Source of the DNA: a virus | Virus record (IMG/VR): IMGVR_UViG_3300020203_000013 | Coordinates: 38,269-102,268 of that record | Length of the DNA: 64,000 bases | Direction: 5' to 3' (one strand) | Part shown: positions 58,401-64,000 of the stretch, one piece after another | How positions within the stretch are numbered: the first letter of the stretch is position 1 | Layout: the number at the start of each line of letters is the position of its first letter | Made by a program: the position numbers and the translations under genes | Notes under the pieces: model-generated | The model's database searches: none | Seen by the model: only the letters and a program-made list of their open reading frames with translations | What the model was told of the DNA's origin: nothing

Positions 58401-58717
58401 TTTAGCGCCGCCCAAACTTTACCATAATCTTTAGTATTAAAAACAAAAGTACTTATATGTACTCCTTTCTCATTAATATACTTCTCTACTGGGACTGCAT
58501 AAATACTGGTCCCGTCCGTTAAGAAGATAGATATGTTAGATAGAAATATCCTAGACTCTTCAAGGTTAACCATTTTAAGTTGAGGGCTTACATCGCTAGT
58601 ACTGGCGTTAAGCCATATATCTACTACCCTACAAAATGAGTAGACATCATGAGCTTTCTCGGTGTTTACCAGATGGAGGAGGCTTTTCCTATAGAATTTG
58701 TTTAATAGATAATTCAT
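58397..58717 (-). CDS. Array protein 18, recent twin of protein 20
   Basis: A 106-aa member. Its first 35 residues (MNYLLNKFYRKSLLHLVNTE, then KAHDVYSFCRVVDIW) are identical to those of the protein at 59064-59393. The end FNTKDYGKVWAALK is also nearly identical, while the middle differs. It is a fresh duplicate with rapid change in the central strands. Overlaps the upstream gene by 4 bp. Confidence 0.85.
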   Translation of the reverse strand: MNYLLNKFYRKSLLHLVNTEKAHDVYSFCRVVDIWLNASTSDVSPQLKMVNLEESRIFLSNISIFLTDGTSIYAVPVEKYINEKGVHISTFVFNTKDYGKVWAALK

Positions 58718-58720
58718 TTT
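58613..58720 (-). repeat. Duplicate copy of 59289-59396
   Basis: About 108 bp of near-identical sequence (one visible mismatch) matches 59289-59396, offset 676 bp. A second match of about 65 bp joins 58401 onward with 59068 onward, offset 667 bp. Together they mark a segmental duplication of one array gene plus its neighbour. Confidence 0.85.
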
Positions 58721-59067
58721 TTAAGTACCCACCATGACGTTGTGTACGAAGACTCTTCAAAAAAAAGAGGCTGGCCTTCCTCGTAGTAAAGCACGTGAAA
58801 CCTAAAGTAGACACGATCTCTGTACAACCTGTTGGCAGTACATTGGCTAATAAGGGTACCAGTCGTTTTTACCAAAATCCCATCTTCCATTCTTTGTATT
58901 ATAGTTACATTCCGTAAATAGCCATAATCATTAAACGAACTATAATAAAATGCTTTTTTTACTCTATGTAAATCCTCTATCATTTTTCGGTCAGTGATCT
59001 CTCTTTCTAATCCTTTCTGATTTAAAGCAGTTAATCCTTTAGTTAATCCTTCAGTTATGTAACTCAT
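58714..59067 (-). CDS. Array protein 19 (YxxxWW)
   Basis: A 117-aa member. ATG 59067 is chosen because it overlaps the upstream stop as ATGA, matching its neighbours; an in-frame start at 59082 is less likely. N-terminus MSYITEGLTKGLTALNQKG, end FEESSYTTSWWVLKK. It lies between the twin genes 18 and 20. Confidence 0.8.
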   Translation of the reverse strand: MSYITEGLTKGLTALNQKGLEREITDRKMIEDLHRVKKAFYYSSFNDYGYLRNVTIIQRMEDGILVKTTGTLISQCTANRLYRDRVYFRFHVLYYEEGQPLFFEESSYTTSWWVLKK

Positions 59068-59393
59068 TTTAGCGCCGCCCAAACTTTACCATAATCTTTA
59101 GTATTTAAAACAAAACAACTTATATGTACTCCTTGCGTATCAATATACTTCTCTACTGTGCCTGCATAAAAACGGGTCCCGTCCGTTAAATCAATAGATA
59201 TGTTAGATAGAAATACCCGACCCTCGGCAAGATGAACAATTTTAAGTTGGATATAGGTAAATTTGTAGTCCCCACCGTCACCTTTATACCATATATCTAC
59301 TACCCTACAAAATGAGTAGACATCATGAGCTTTCTCGGTGTTTACCAGATGGAGGAGGCTTTTCCTATAGAATTTGTTTAATAAATAATTCAT
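59064..59393 (-). CDS. Array protein 20, recent twin of protein 18
   Basis: A 109-aa member: start MNYLLNKFYRKSLLHLVNTE and end LNTKDYGKVWAALK, almost the same as protein 18, with a different middle (WYKGDGGDYKFTYIQLKIVH against WLNASTSDVSPQLKMVN). The ends of these twins are conserved and the middle is replaced, which suggests the ends carry the constant function. Confidence 0.85.
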   Translation of the reverse strand: MNYLLNKFYRKSLLHLVNTEKAHDVYSFCRVVDIWYKGDGGDYKFTYIQLKIVHLAEGRVFLSNISIDLTDGTRFYAGTVEKYIDTQGVHISCFVLNTKDYGKVWAALK

Positions 59394-59394
59394 T

Positions 59395-59787
59395 TTAGTG
59401 TATTTTTATAATATCCCATCCTATTCCTAGATCAGATATTCTTAATTTAACTCTATGTAAGTTAGGACTAGTTGGGCAGTATACGTCTGTTATCCATAAA
59501 TGGTCCCCAAACACTGCCACGTCCCCAAAAAACTCATCCGTGTTACGAGAATGCAAGGTAAAATCCCTATATACGTAAAATAAATTACTATTACTACTAT
59601 CTCTATACTCTACTATGCTCATTTTAATCAGTCTGTCAGTTAAAAATCTTCTGTAAAGTCCATACGGCATAATAGCCTTATCCTTAGACCTAAGACCTAT
59701 TAGATTTTTTATTTCGCTTGAAGTATACCCTTTAAATAGATCAACCAGTCTCCAGGTAAATACTTTCTCTAGTAGTCTATTCTTCAT
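59395..59787 (-). CDS. Array protein 21 (LGxGW)
   Basis: A 130-aa member. MKNRLLEKVFTWRLVDLFKG at the start, then strands, ending RISDLGIGWDIIKIH, the L-G-x-G-W form of the signature. It overlaps the upstream gene by 11 bp. Confidence 0.8.
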   Translation of the reverse strand: MKNRLLEKVFTWRLVDLFKGYTSSEIKNLIGLRSKDKAIMPYGLYRRFLTDRLIKMSIVEYRDSSNSNLFYVYRDFTLHSRNTDEFFGDVAVFGDHLWITDVYCPTSPNLHRVKLRISDLGIGWDIIKIH

Positions 59788-60148
59788 CTTCTAAAATTAC
59801 CCACCACTGCTCTTTATAAGTTCTTTCGGAATACTCTTTACTCTCTTGCTTTCCCCCACCAGATTCCTTGCCTACAAAAGAGTAATACCTGTACGTAAAT
59901 CCTATTAATAAGTCTTCATAGTTATCTTTTAAAGACCCCTTTAATATTCTATACGGCCTCTCTTTACTTCTAGTTTTATTGACTAAAGTAACTTTAATTG
60001 GCAACTTACTTTCTAATCTTCTATCAATATCATTTAAACTAGCTACTCTAGACCTCTCCCCTGATATTAAATCCAGAATAGACTCCTGATAGGAATCCTG
60101 CACCCTCTTTAAGTGATTAGTATATAGCCGGTTCAGTAATAAGTTCAT
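59777..60148 (-). CDS. Array protein 22 (YxxxWW)
   Basis: A 123-aa member. MNLLLNRLYTNHLKRVQDSY starts it and SERTYKEQWWVILEDEE ends it. A KVTLVNKTRSKERPYRILKG segment shows the usual strand middle. ATGA-type overlap with the next upstream gene. Confidence 0.82.
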   Translation of the reverse strand: MNLLLNRLYTNHLKRVQDSYQESILDLISGERSRVASLNDIDRRLESKLPIKVTLVNKTRSKERPYRILKGSLKDNYEDLLIGFTYRYYSFVGKESGGGKQESKEYSERTYKEQWWVILEDEE

Positions 60149-60462
60149 TTAATCTCCGTAAAGTCAGTTATCCACCAGTCTACCCCGTATGTATGCTCAT
60201 CAAACCTTAAACCACACTTACTACCTAACATTAGAGAATCTTCTAACACATACTCGTTCCCTATTGGATCAAATATAAGTTTACCCTTACGTAATATTCC
60301 AACTCGGAAATAACTCTTATCCAGAATAGTAGCTTGACAATTTATACCTTGACTTAAATATGACTTTCTAATCATAATTATAGGCACAACTATAGGTAAG
60401 ACATTAATCTTAGTTTCTCCTAAACACTTGAGGTACAATTTTAATAGTAGTGATGAGTTCAT
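60145..60462 (-). CDS. Array protein 23 (YGxxWW)
   Basis: A 105-aa member, close to the minimal family size. Starts NSSLLLKLYLKCLGETKINV and ends FDEHTYGVDWWITDFTEIK. Overlaps by 4 bp on both sides. Confidence 0.82.
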   Translation of the reverse strand: MNSSLLLKLYLKCLGETKINVLPIVVPIIMIRKSYLSQGINCQATILDKSYFRVGILRKGKLIFDPIGNEYVLEDSLMLGSKCGLRFDEHTYGVDWWITDFTEIK

Positions 60463-60836
60463 TTATCTAGGTGAACCTTAAAAATAAAAACCGTTTTACC
60501 TATCTGATCTAACTCAAATCCTACATAATTTAAGTCCGTACTAGTATTATAAAAATAAGCCCCACCTGGGCCAGAGTTTATGGCAAATTCCACAGCGTCA
60601 ACAACAGCTAAACGAGCTACTTCTATAGGGAGTTCCCATAGACCAAAGATTGAATCTCCGCCAGTCTGAAATCGAATTGGAATATGAACAAAGGAGAGAG
60701 TAATCTTTCCATCCACCATCAAAGACCTTATCGAGTCTTCATCAAACCCCAAAGCGTAAGTACTCATAACCCTTTTTATTTCGGAGTATGTTAAAGATTT
60801 TATATATTGCAAAAAAACTTTATTTAAGAGGGTCAT
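60459..60836 (-). CDS. Array protein 24 (IGKTVF)
   Basis: A 125-aa member starting MTLLNKVFLQYIKSLTYSEI. ATG 60836 overlaps the upstream stop as ATGA, so it is chosen over an in-frame ATG at 60899 inside that gene. The end LDQIGKTVFIFKVHLDK keeps the strand but replaces Trp with Val-Phe. Confidence 0.78.
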   Translation of the reverse strand: MTLLNKVFLQYIKSLTYSEIKRVMSTYALGFDEDSIRSLMVDGKITLSFVHIPIRFQTGGDSIFGLWELPIEVARLAVVDAVEFAINSGPGGAYFYNTSTDLNYVGFELDQIGKTVFIFKVHLDK

Positions 60837-61318
60837 ATATTTCCCGCCGTTCCCGTTGTTGGCGCTGTTGTTAAAGGGTCCCATCCTGAGAGAAGCCACG
60901 CTCCAGACTCAACTAAACTCAAAATTTCTGCCAGAGTTAAAATTAGATAGTATCGAAAGCCATCTCCATTCAGGCTATAAAAAGTTATATTGTATTCTAT
61001 TTCCTCTAAAGGTTTAGTTAACTCCGCAAAAACTCCTCCTACCTTAATTTTTACAGTGTTAATATATACGTACCCCTCAGTATACGCAACGGCAAAAGGG
61101 ATTTGACTAACTGGAGGGGGTACCCAATCTCCTGTTTTAAGCATAAAAGTTATAGCATTGGAATTTAGTATCTTCTTCCTAACAAAATAGCTTTTTAATC
61201 CAAACTTCCTCTGAGCCTGTAAGCTTATCTGCTGTAGCCGTGTTGGGCGAAGGGGTATTAGTTTATAAGTCATACGGATACTATCGGCAGGGGCCTTCCA
61301 AACCTTGAGCCTTTTCAA
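60833..61318 (-). CDS. Unrelated array-embedded protein, TTG start
   Basis: A 161-aa protein without the array signatures. It begins MKRLKVWKAPADSIRMTYKL with TTG as start codon, supported by AGGAGG 8 nt upstream. It has mixed basic and hydrophobic sequence (YLILTLAEILSLVESGAWLL) and a Thr/Gly-rich end. The ribosome site lies in the loop of a hairpin (61321-61347), which may control its translation. Not recognised. Confidence 0.65.
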   Translation of the reverse strand: MKRLKVWKAPADSIRMTYKLIPLRPTRLQQISLQAQRKFGLKSYFVRKKILNSNAITFMLKTGDWVPPPVSQIPFAVAYTEGYVYINTVKIKVGGVFAELTKPLEEIEYNITFYSLNGDGFRYYLILTLAEILSLVESGAWLLSGWDPLTTAPTTGTAGNI

Positions 61319-61320
61319 CC

Positions 61321-61347
61321 GAGTGCCCTCCTAAAAACCCCGCACTC
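61321..61347 (-). promoter_or_regulatory. Hairpin placing the ribosome site in its loop
   Basis: GAGTGC and GCACTC pair across a 15-nt loop (minus strand) that holds AGGAGG, 2 nt before the TTG-start gene begins. The loop exposes or hides the site depending on ligand, RNA partner or coupling. Upstream (about 61350-61365) is an A-run with CCCC that could pair with GGGG in the loop and compete. This is inferred from pairing only. Confidence 0.4.
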
Positions 61348-61476
61348 AACCGATTTTTTTTGGGGCTCCCTCTAATAGTTTAACTATGGGTTAGTAGTCA
61401 ATTATATCTTGTAATATCAAGTAGTTAGAGTACTTATACCCATTCATAATTTTATAATTAAGCATATAATCAATAG

Positions 61477-61848
61477 TTAATTAAACTTATGTTCCGATAA
61501 TCTAGATAAAACCCATTCAGCACCATAACTTTCTCTTCTGTATATACCCATCGTACCTAAAACCCCGCCTACTAAACATATTGATTGCCACTGACCTACT
61601 TTAAAAAATCCAGAGGGCATATTACCTATTATAAATTTACCTATTATATTTTCAGGGGGGAGTGTTTGCCTGGAACGTGCTACAATTACGTCCAGCTTTA
61701 TGCCATATTCACCGTAATACTGATAGTCTAAATACCTATCTAATTCTTGTAGAGTATATGCATAAACTTCTTTCCCACAGAACTTTGTAGGAAGATAATC
61801 CTTTAATACATGCTTATCATATAACTTATCTAATAGCTTATTTCTCAT
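61477..61848 (-). CDS. Array protein 25 (YGxxW)
   Basis: A 123-aa member. MRNKLLDKLYDKHVLKDYLP is the clearest LLxKLY start; the end RRESYGAEWVLSRLSEHKFN holds YGxxW. A 158-bp gap follows before the next gene. Overlaps the next upstream gene by 4 bp. Confidence 0.82.
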   Translation of the reverse strand: MRNKLLDKLYDKHVLKDYLPTKFCGKEVYAYTLQELDRYLDYQYYGEYGIKLDVIVARSRQTLPPENIIGKFIIGNMPSGFFKVGQWQSICLVGGVLGTMGIYRRESYGAEWVLSRLSEHKFN

Positions 61849-62258
61849 TTAAAATATAACGGCTCAGGCTTCTTAATAGTATCAATACTAAATTTCAATA
61901 TAAAAACAGTTCTACTTAAATTAAGGACACTAAAAGATTGCAAATCAGAATTATATATATCAGTTACAAAATAACGTCCACTATCTAGATGACCTAGATA
62001 AGTACCTCTACGTTCATATTCCACCTGGAAGGGTTGGTTTATCATTATATATTTAATTTTACCTTTTGGTTCAGTTAATACTACTACTGTTAATTTTATT
62101 TCTTTATAGGGGGATAAGTCTTTATCAAAGTAAAGCTTGTTCAGTGCTTCCCCATCTACACAAACTTGATTCCTATTCAAGAAAGAATGTAACTCTTTAG
62201 TCCCCAAATTTTTAAGGAAGTTAATATATACTTTTTCCATTGACATGGATTTATACAT
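61845..62258 (-). CDS. Array protein 26 (diverged end)
   Basis: A 137-aa member with MYKSMSMEKVYINFLKNLGT at the start, chosen because ATG 62258 overlaps the previous stop. The end VLNLSRTVFILKFSIDT has Phe in place of Trp, like protein 24. Several in-frame Met codons (62258, 62246) make the exact start uncertain. Confidence 0.75.
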   Translation of the reverse strand: MYKSMSMEKVYINFLKNLGTKELHSFLNRNQVCVDGEALNKLYFDKDLSPYKEIKLTVVVLTEPKGKIKYIMINQPFQVEYERRGTYLGHLDSGRYFVTDIYNSDLQSFSVLNLSRTVFILKFSIDTIKKPEPLYFK

Positions 62259-62640
62259 GGTGTATCTCAACTATAAACCAGGTATTACCTAAGTCGTCTA
62301 GCCTTAATCTGGTAGGTTTTTTAGTAAGACGATCAATCCTTTCTAGGTAATCAGGGTGATTAGGGCAATTATCACCATTACCACAAGCAGGACTTACTAA
62401 ATCCCAGGGTTCTTTATATACGAAGACCTGGGGATGAATACCCGACTCATGTACGTAAGCGGGAGAGGAGAGGGTTAAGTTAATTGGTCCAATATATTTA
62501 GTATACCCTTCTTTAGTTTTATAGAATGAGTTAATTATAGTTTCCCTTGTTATACCTTTAGCAAGGAATTCATCTTTTGCATCCTTATTAATACCTTCTA
62601 CAATCCTTATACACATTTTTTTTAAAATGGGGTTATGCAT
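62251..62640 (-). CDS. Array protein 27 (NTWF, Cys-containing)
   Basis: A 129-aa member. MHNPILKKMCIRIVEGINKD starts it; the end RLDDLGNTWFIVEIHHV holds the L-G-x-x-W signature. A CGNGDNCPNHPDYL insertion near residue 85 with two Cys and a His could bind metal, unlike other members. Confidence 0.82.
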   Translation of the reverse strand: MHNPILKKMCIRIVEGINKDAKDEFLAKGITRETIINSFYKTKEGYTKYIGPINLTLSSPAYVHESGIHPQVFVYKEPWDLVSPACGNGDNCPNHPDYLERIDRLTKKPTRLRLDDLGNTWFIVEIHHV

Positions 62641-62989
62641 CGTATACCTTAAGTATAAACCAAGTAAGATCCTGTTCCGATAGGGGAAACCTTTTACAAT
62701 CAGAAAACTCTCCCTGAGGAAGTCTTACTCGCAGATGACCTTCCTGTATAGTAAACTGTTGATTTATCAATAAGATAGGTCCCACAGCATCTGTAGGATA
62801 TTTTTTACCCTTAATAATAGTTAGGTTCCTAAACCCAGTTAGACCACCTAAGTAATCAAAAGTAAATAACTTTGTTAGTTCTAGTAAAGGTAGAATAATC
62901 CTATTCTTATTAATAAAAGCTAGAAAATCTGTATGATCCATCCCCTCTATACAAGATTTATATATATTATTTAATATATGGGTGTTCAT
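62633..62989 (-). CDS. Array protein 28 (LTWF)
   Basis: A 118-aa member: MNTHILNNIYKSCIEGMDHT at the start and PLSEQDLTWFILKVYDA at the end. AGGTTAAAG precedes its ATG. It is the first gene after a 147-bp AT-rich gap with a TA repeat, which may hold a promoter. Confidence 0.82.
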   Translation of the reverse strand: MNTHILNNIYKSCIEGMDHTDFLAFINKNRIILPLLELTKLFTFDYLGGLTGFRNLTIIKGKKYPTDAVGPILLINQQFTIQEGHLRVRLPQGEFSDCKRFPLSEQDLTWFILKVYDA

Positions 62990-63136
62990 GTCTTTAACCT
63001 ATAATTCATTAAGTAGTCTATCGACACTAAGTCTAAATAACTTTATATATATATATTTATTTCACTATGGGGTAGAACATATATTAAGTGCCCAAAATTA
63101 TTTCTGATTCTATTGGTATTAAATATAAGGGGTTTA

Positions 63137-63514
63137 TCACCAGTGCTTAGAAAAGTTTAATATCCAATAAGTCTTGTTAACATCTTCAATTAGAAATTGT
63201 GTCGCGATCCCCTTATTATGTTCGAAGCGGGAGATCACTGTAAAACTACCCTTCTCAAAACTGTTATTGCCATACAAGTGTGCAAAACCATAACCTAGTT
63301 TATAACACACTATTCCCTCTAAAGAGGTAGATATTGCTGCATAGGTAACAACTTGATAAGAATCAAAACGTAATTCAGTCTTGAATATACTAAATAATTG
63401 CTCAGAGTCTAAGGGTTTACTAGAATTCTTACAAAGACTTTTAATACCATCGGAGTCTAGTCCATGTAAAAACTTCCAATAAAGCCTCTTTAATAGTTCT
63501 TTATTCATGGACAT
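63137..63514 (-). CDS. Array protein 29 (YW)
   Basis: A 125-aa member beginning MSMNKELLKRLYWKFLHGLD and ending IEDVNKTYWILNFSKHW. The first 20 codons match the start of its right neighbours (MSMNKELL), so they share a recent origin. Overlaps by 14 bp. Confidence 0.85.
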   Translation of the reverse strand: MSMNKELLKRLYWKFLHGLDSDGIKSLCKNSSKPLDSEQLFSIFKTELRFDSYQVVTYAAISTSLEGIVCYKLGYGFAHLYGNNSFEKGSFTVISRFEHNKGIATQFLIEDVNKTYWILNFSKHW

Positions 63515-63920
63515 TTAGTATCCACCAGTGAATGTTCAAATCACCAACTAGCAGTTCGTTCATTTGAACGTGAGGTATGTAGTCCTTCTCCCAATAACGA
63601 AGTTGTTGCGCCTTCTTCCCCCAATAACGAAGTTGTTGCCCCTTACCCGTGATGTGTATCTCTTGGTCTAGATAAAGATGGTAGTTAAGGTCATCCCAGT
63701 TCCAACATACAAATGTAGCCTTGAAAGACGTGAAGTGCGGGTTATGTATTGCTTTTTTTCGTACTGTCTCTAAAAATGCCTTCATTTTCTCAGGCCTTGA
63801 AGACTTCTTATAGCAATCAATATGATTCTCCAACTTTAGATATATGCTATCTCCCTTTTTATAAAGATCCGTCAGCGTTCTAAAGTATATTTTATCTAAT
63901 AGTTCTTTATTCATGGACAT
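63501..63920 (-). CDS. Array protein 30 with 10-residue tandem repeat
   Basis: A 139-aa member. MSMNKELLDKIYFRTLTDLY starts it and GDLNIHWWILNVHE ends it. Residues near 100-118 contain a duplicated 10-residue unit (QQLRYWGKKA then QQLRYWEKDY). Its end is almost the same as that of the next, partial, gene to the right, so the two are recent duplicates. Confidence 0.85.
   Translation of the reverse strand: MSMNKELLDKIYFRTLTDLYKKGDSIYLKLENHIDCYKKSSRPEKMKAFLETVRKKAIHNPHFTSFKATFVCWNWDDLNYHLYLDQEIHITGKGQQLRYWGKKAQQLRYWEKDYIPHVQMNELLVGDLNIHWWILNVHE
63591..63642 (-). repeat. 30-bp tandem duplication in coding sequence
   Basis: The 19-bp run beginning CCAATAACGAAGTTGTTGC appears at 63591-63609 and 63621-63639, a 30-bp period that keeps the reading frame. 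The first copy has a few differences at its edges. It suggests recent slippage inside an array gene. Confidence 0.85.
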
Positions 63921-64000
63921 TTAGTATCCACCAGTCAATGTTCAAACCAGAAACTGACAGGTCGTTCATTGGAGCGTGAGGCATGTCCTTATCCCAATAA
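63907..64000 (-). CDS. Partial array protein 31, cut by window edge
   Basis: Only the C-terminal 31 residues are inside the window. They read YWDKD then PHAPMNDLSVSGLNIDWWI and LNVHE, against YWEKD, PHVQMNELLVGDLNIHWWI, LNVHE of gene 30. The stop lies inside the start of gene 30, 14 bp overlap. The array therefore continues to the right. Confidence 0.75.
   Translation of the reverse strand, partial: YWDKDMPHAPMNDLSVSGLNIDWWILNVHE

Noticed and set aside
63040-63060. TA dinucleotide run as a regulatory repeat
   Set aside because: The run is short (about seven units) and in an AT-rich gap; nothing else marks it as functional.
1-64000. tRNA genes and CRISPR arrays
   Set aside because: No T-loop (GGTTCGAATCC type) with a matching acceptor stem and no regularly spaced short repeats were seen. 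The tandem gene array is protein-coding and its repeats are not CRISPR-like.

Overview
The window looks like part of a large tailed double-stranded DNA phage genome (Caudoviricetes). It is AT-rich and gene-dense, and most genes lie on the minus strand with ATGA- or TAATG-type overlaps. It holds a complete head-packaging module (small and large terminase, portal, prohead protease, scaffold, decoration and major capsid proteins), a tail region, a two-gene clamp loader, SSB, uracil-DNA glycosylase and a DnaQ-like exonuclease. Genes of lipopolysaccharide or O-antigen type (WavE, KdsC, NeuD, DegT families) and a spanin-like lysis cassette suggest a Gram-negative host. The host cannot be named from the sequence. 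There are no tRNA genes, and the window cuts genes at both ends.

Layout. 1-6.2 kb (minus): a partial gene, a small gene, a free-standing homing endonuclease, a 771-aa probable tail tube protein with two copies of the tube domain, and another structural protein. 6.2-11.4 kb: holin/spanin-like membrane proteins and head-tail connector candidates. 11.4-22.3 kb: fibre-like protein, capsid, decoration, scaffold, protease, portal and terminase. 22.3-32.7 kb: secreted HELGH protease, dNMP-kinase-like protein, methionine aminopeptidase, actin-like ATPase, the C-terminal half of a cytosine-5 DNA methylase beside a Vsr-like nuclease, clamp loader, and small proteins. 32.8-38.5 kb (plus): exonuclease, MoxR-type ATPase with a VWA/metallopeptidase partner, uracil-DNA glycosylase and two unusual small proteins, ending in a bidirectional terminator. 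38.5-49.2 kb: a glycan island. 49.2-64.0 kb and beyond: a tandem array of small genes.

The glycan island holds minus-strand genes for an aminotransferase, two paralogous glycosyltransferases, a third glycosyltransferase-like protein, a WavE-like protein, a NeuD-like acyltransferase and a C-methyltransferase. They surround a plus-strand four-gene operon. In that operon two fusions and one single-domain protein supply a phosphatase, a kinase, a nucleotidyltransferase and an RpiB-type isomerase. These are the four enzyme types needed to turn a sugar phosphate into a nucleotide sugar, in the logic of the ADP/GDP-heptose pathways but built from other families.

The most striking feature is the right-hand array: about 25-28 consecutive small minus-strand genes (mostly 95-180 codons), nearly all overlapping or abutting. 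The proteins are highly divergent but many share an N-terminal helix of the pattern M-x3-LL-x-K-hydrophobic-Y-x3-L and a C-terminal strand of the pattern Y-x3-W-[WFY]-[IV]. Recent duplicates, a deleted 32-codon remnant, a GP-repeat fusion and an embedded HELLH protease show that the array is actively expanding and diversifying. I know no named family or function for it. A 576-bp gene-free stretch with many hairpins lies inside its left part.
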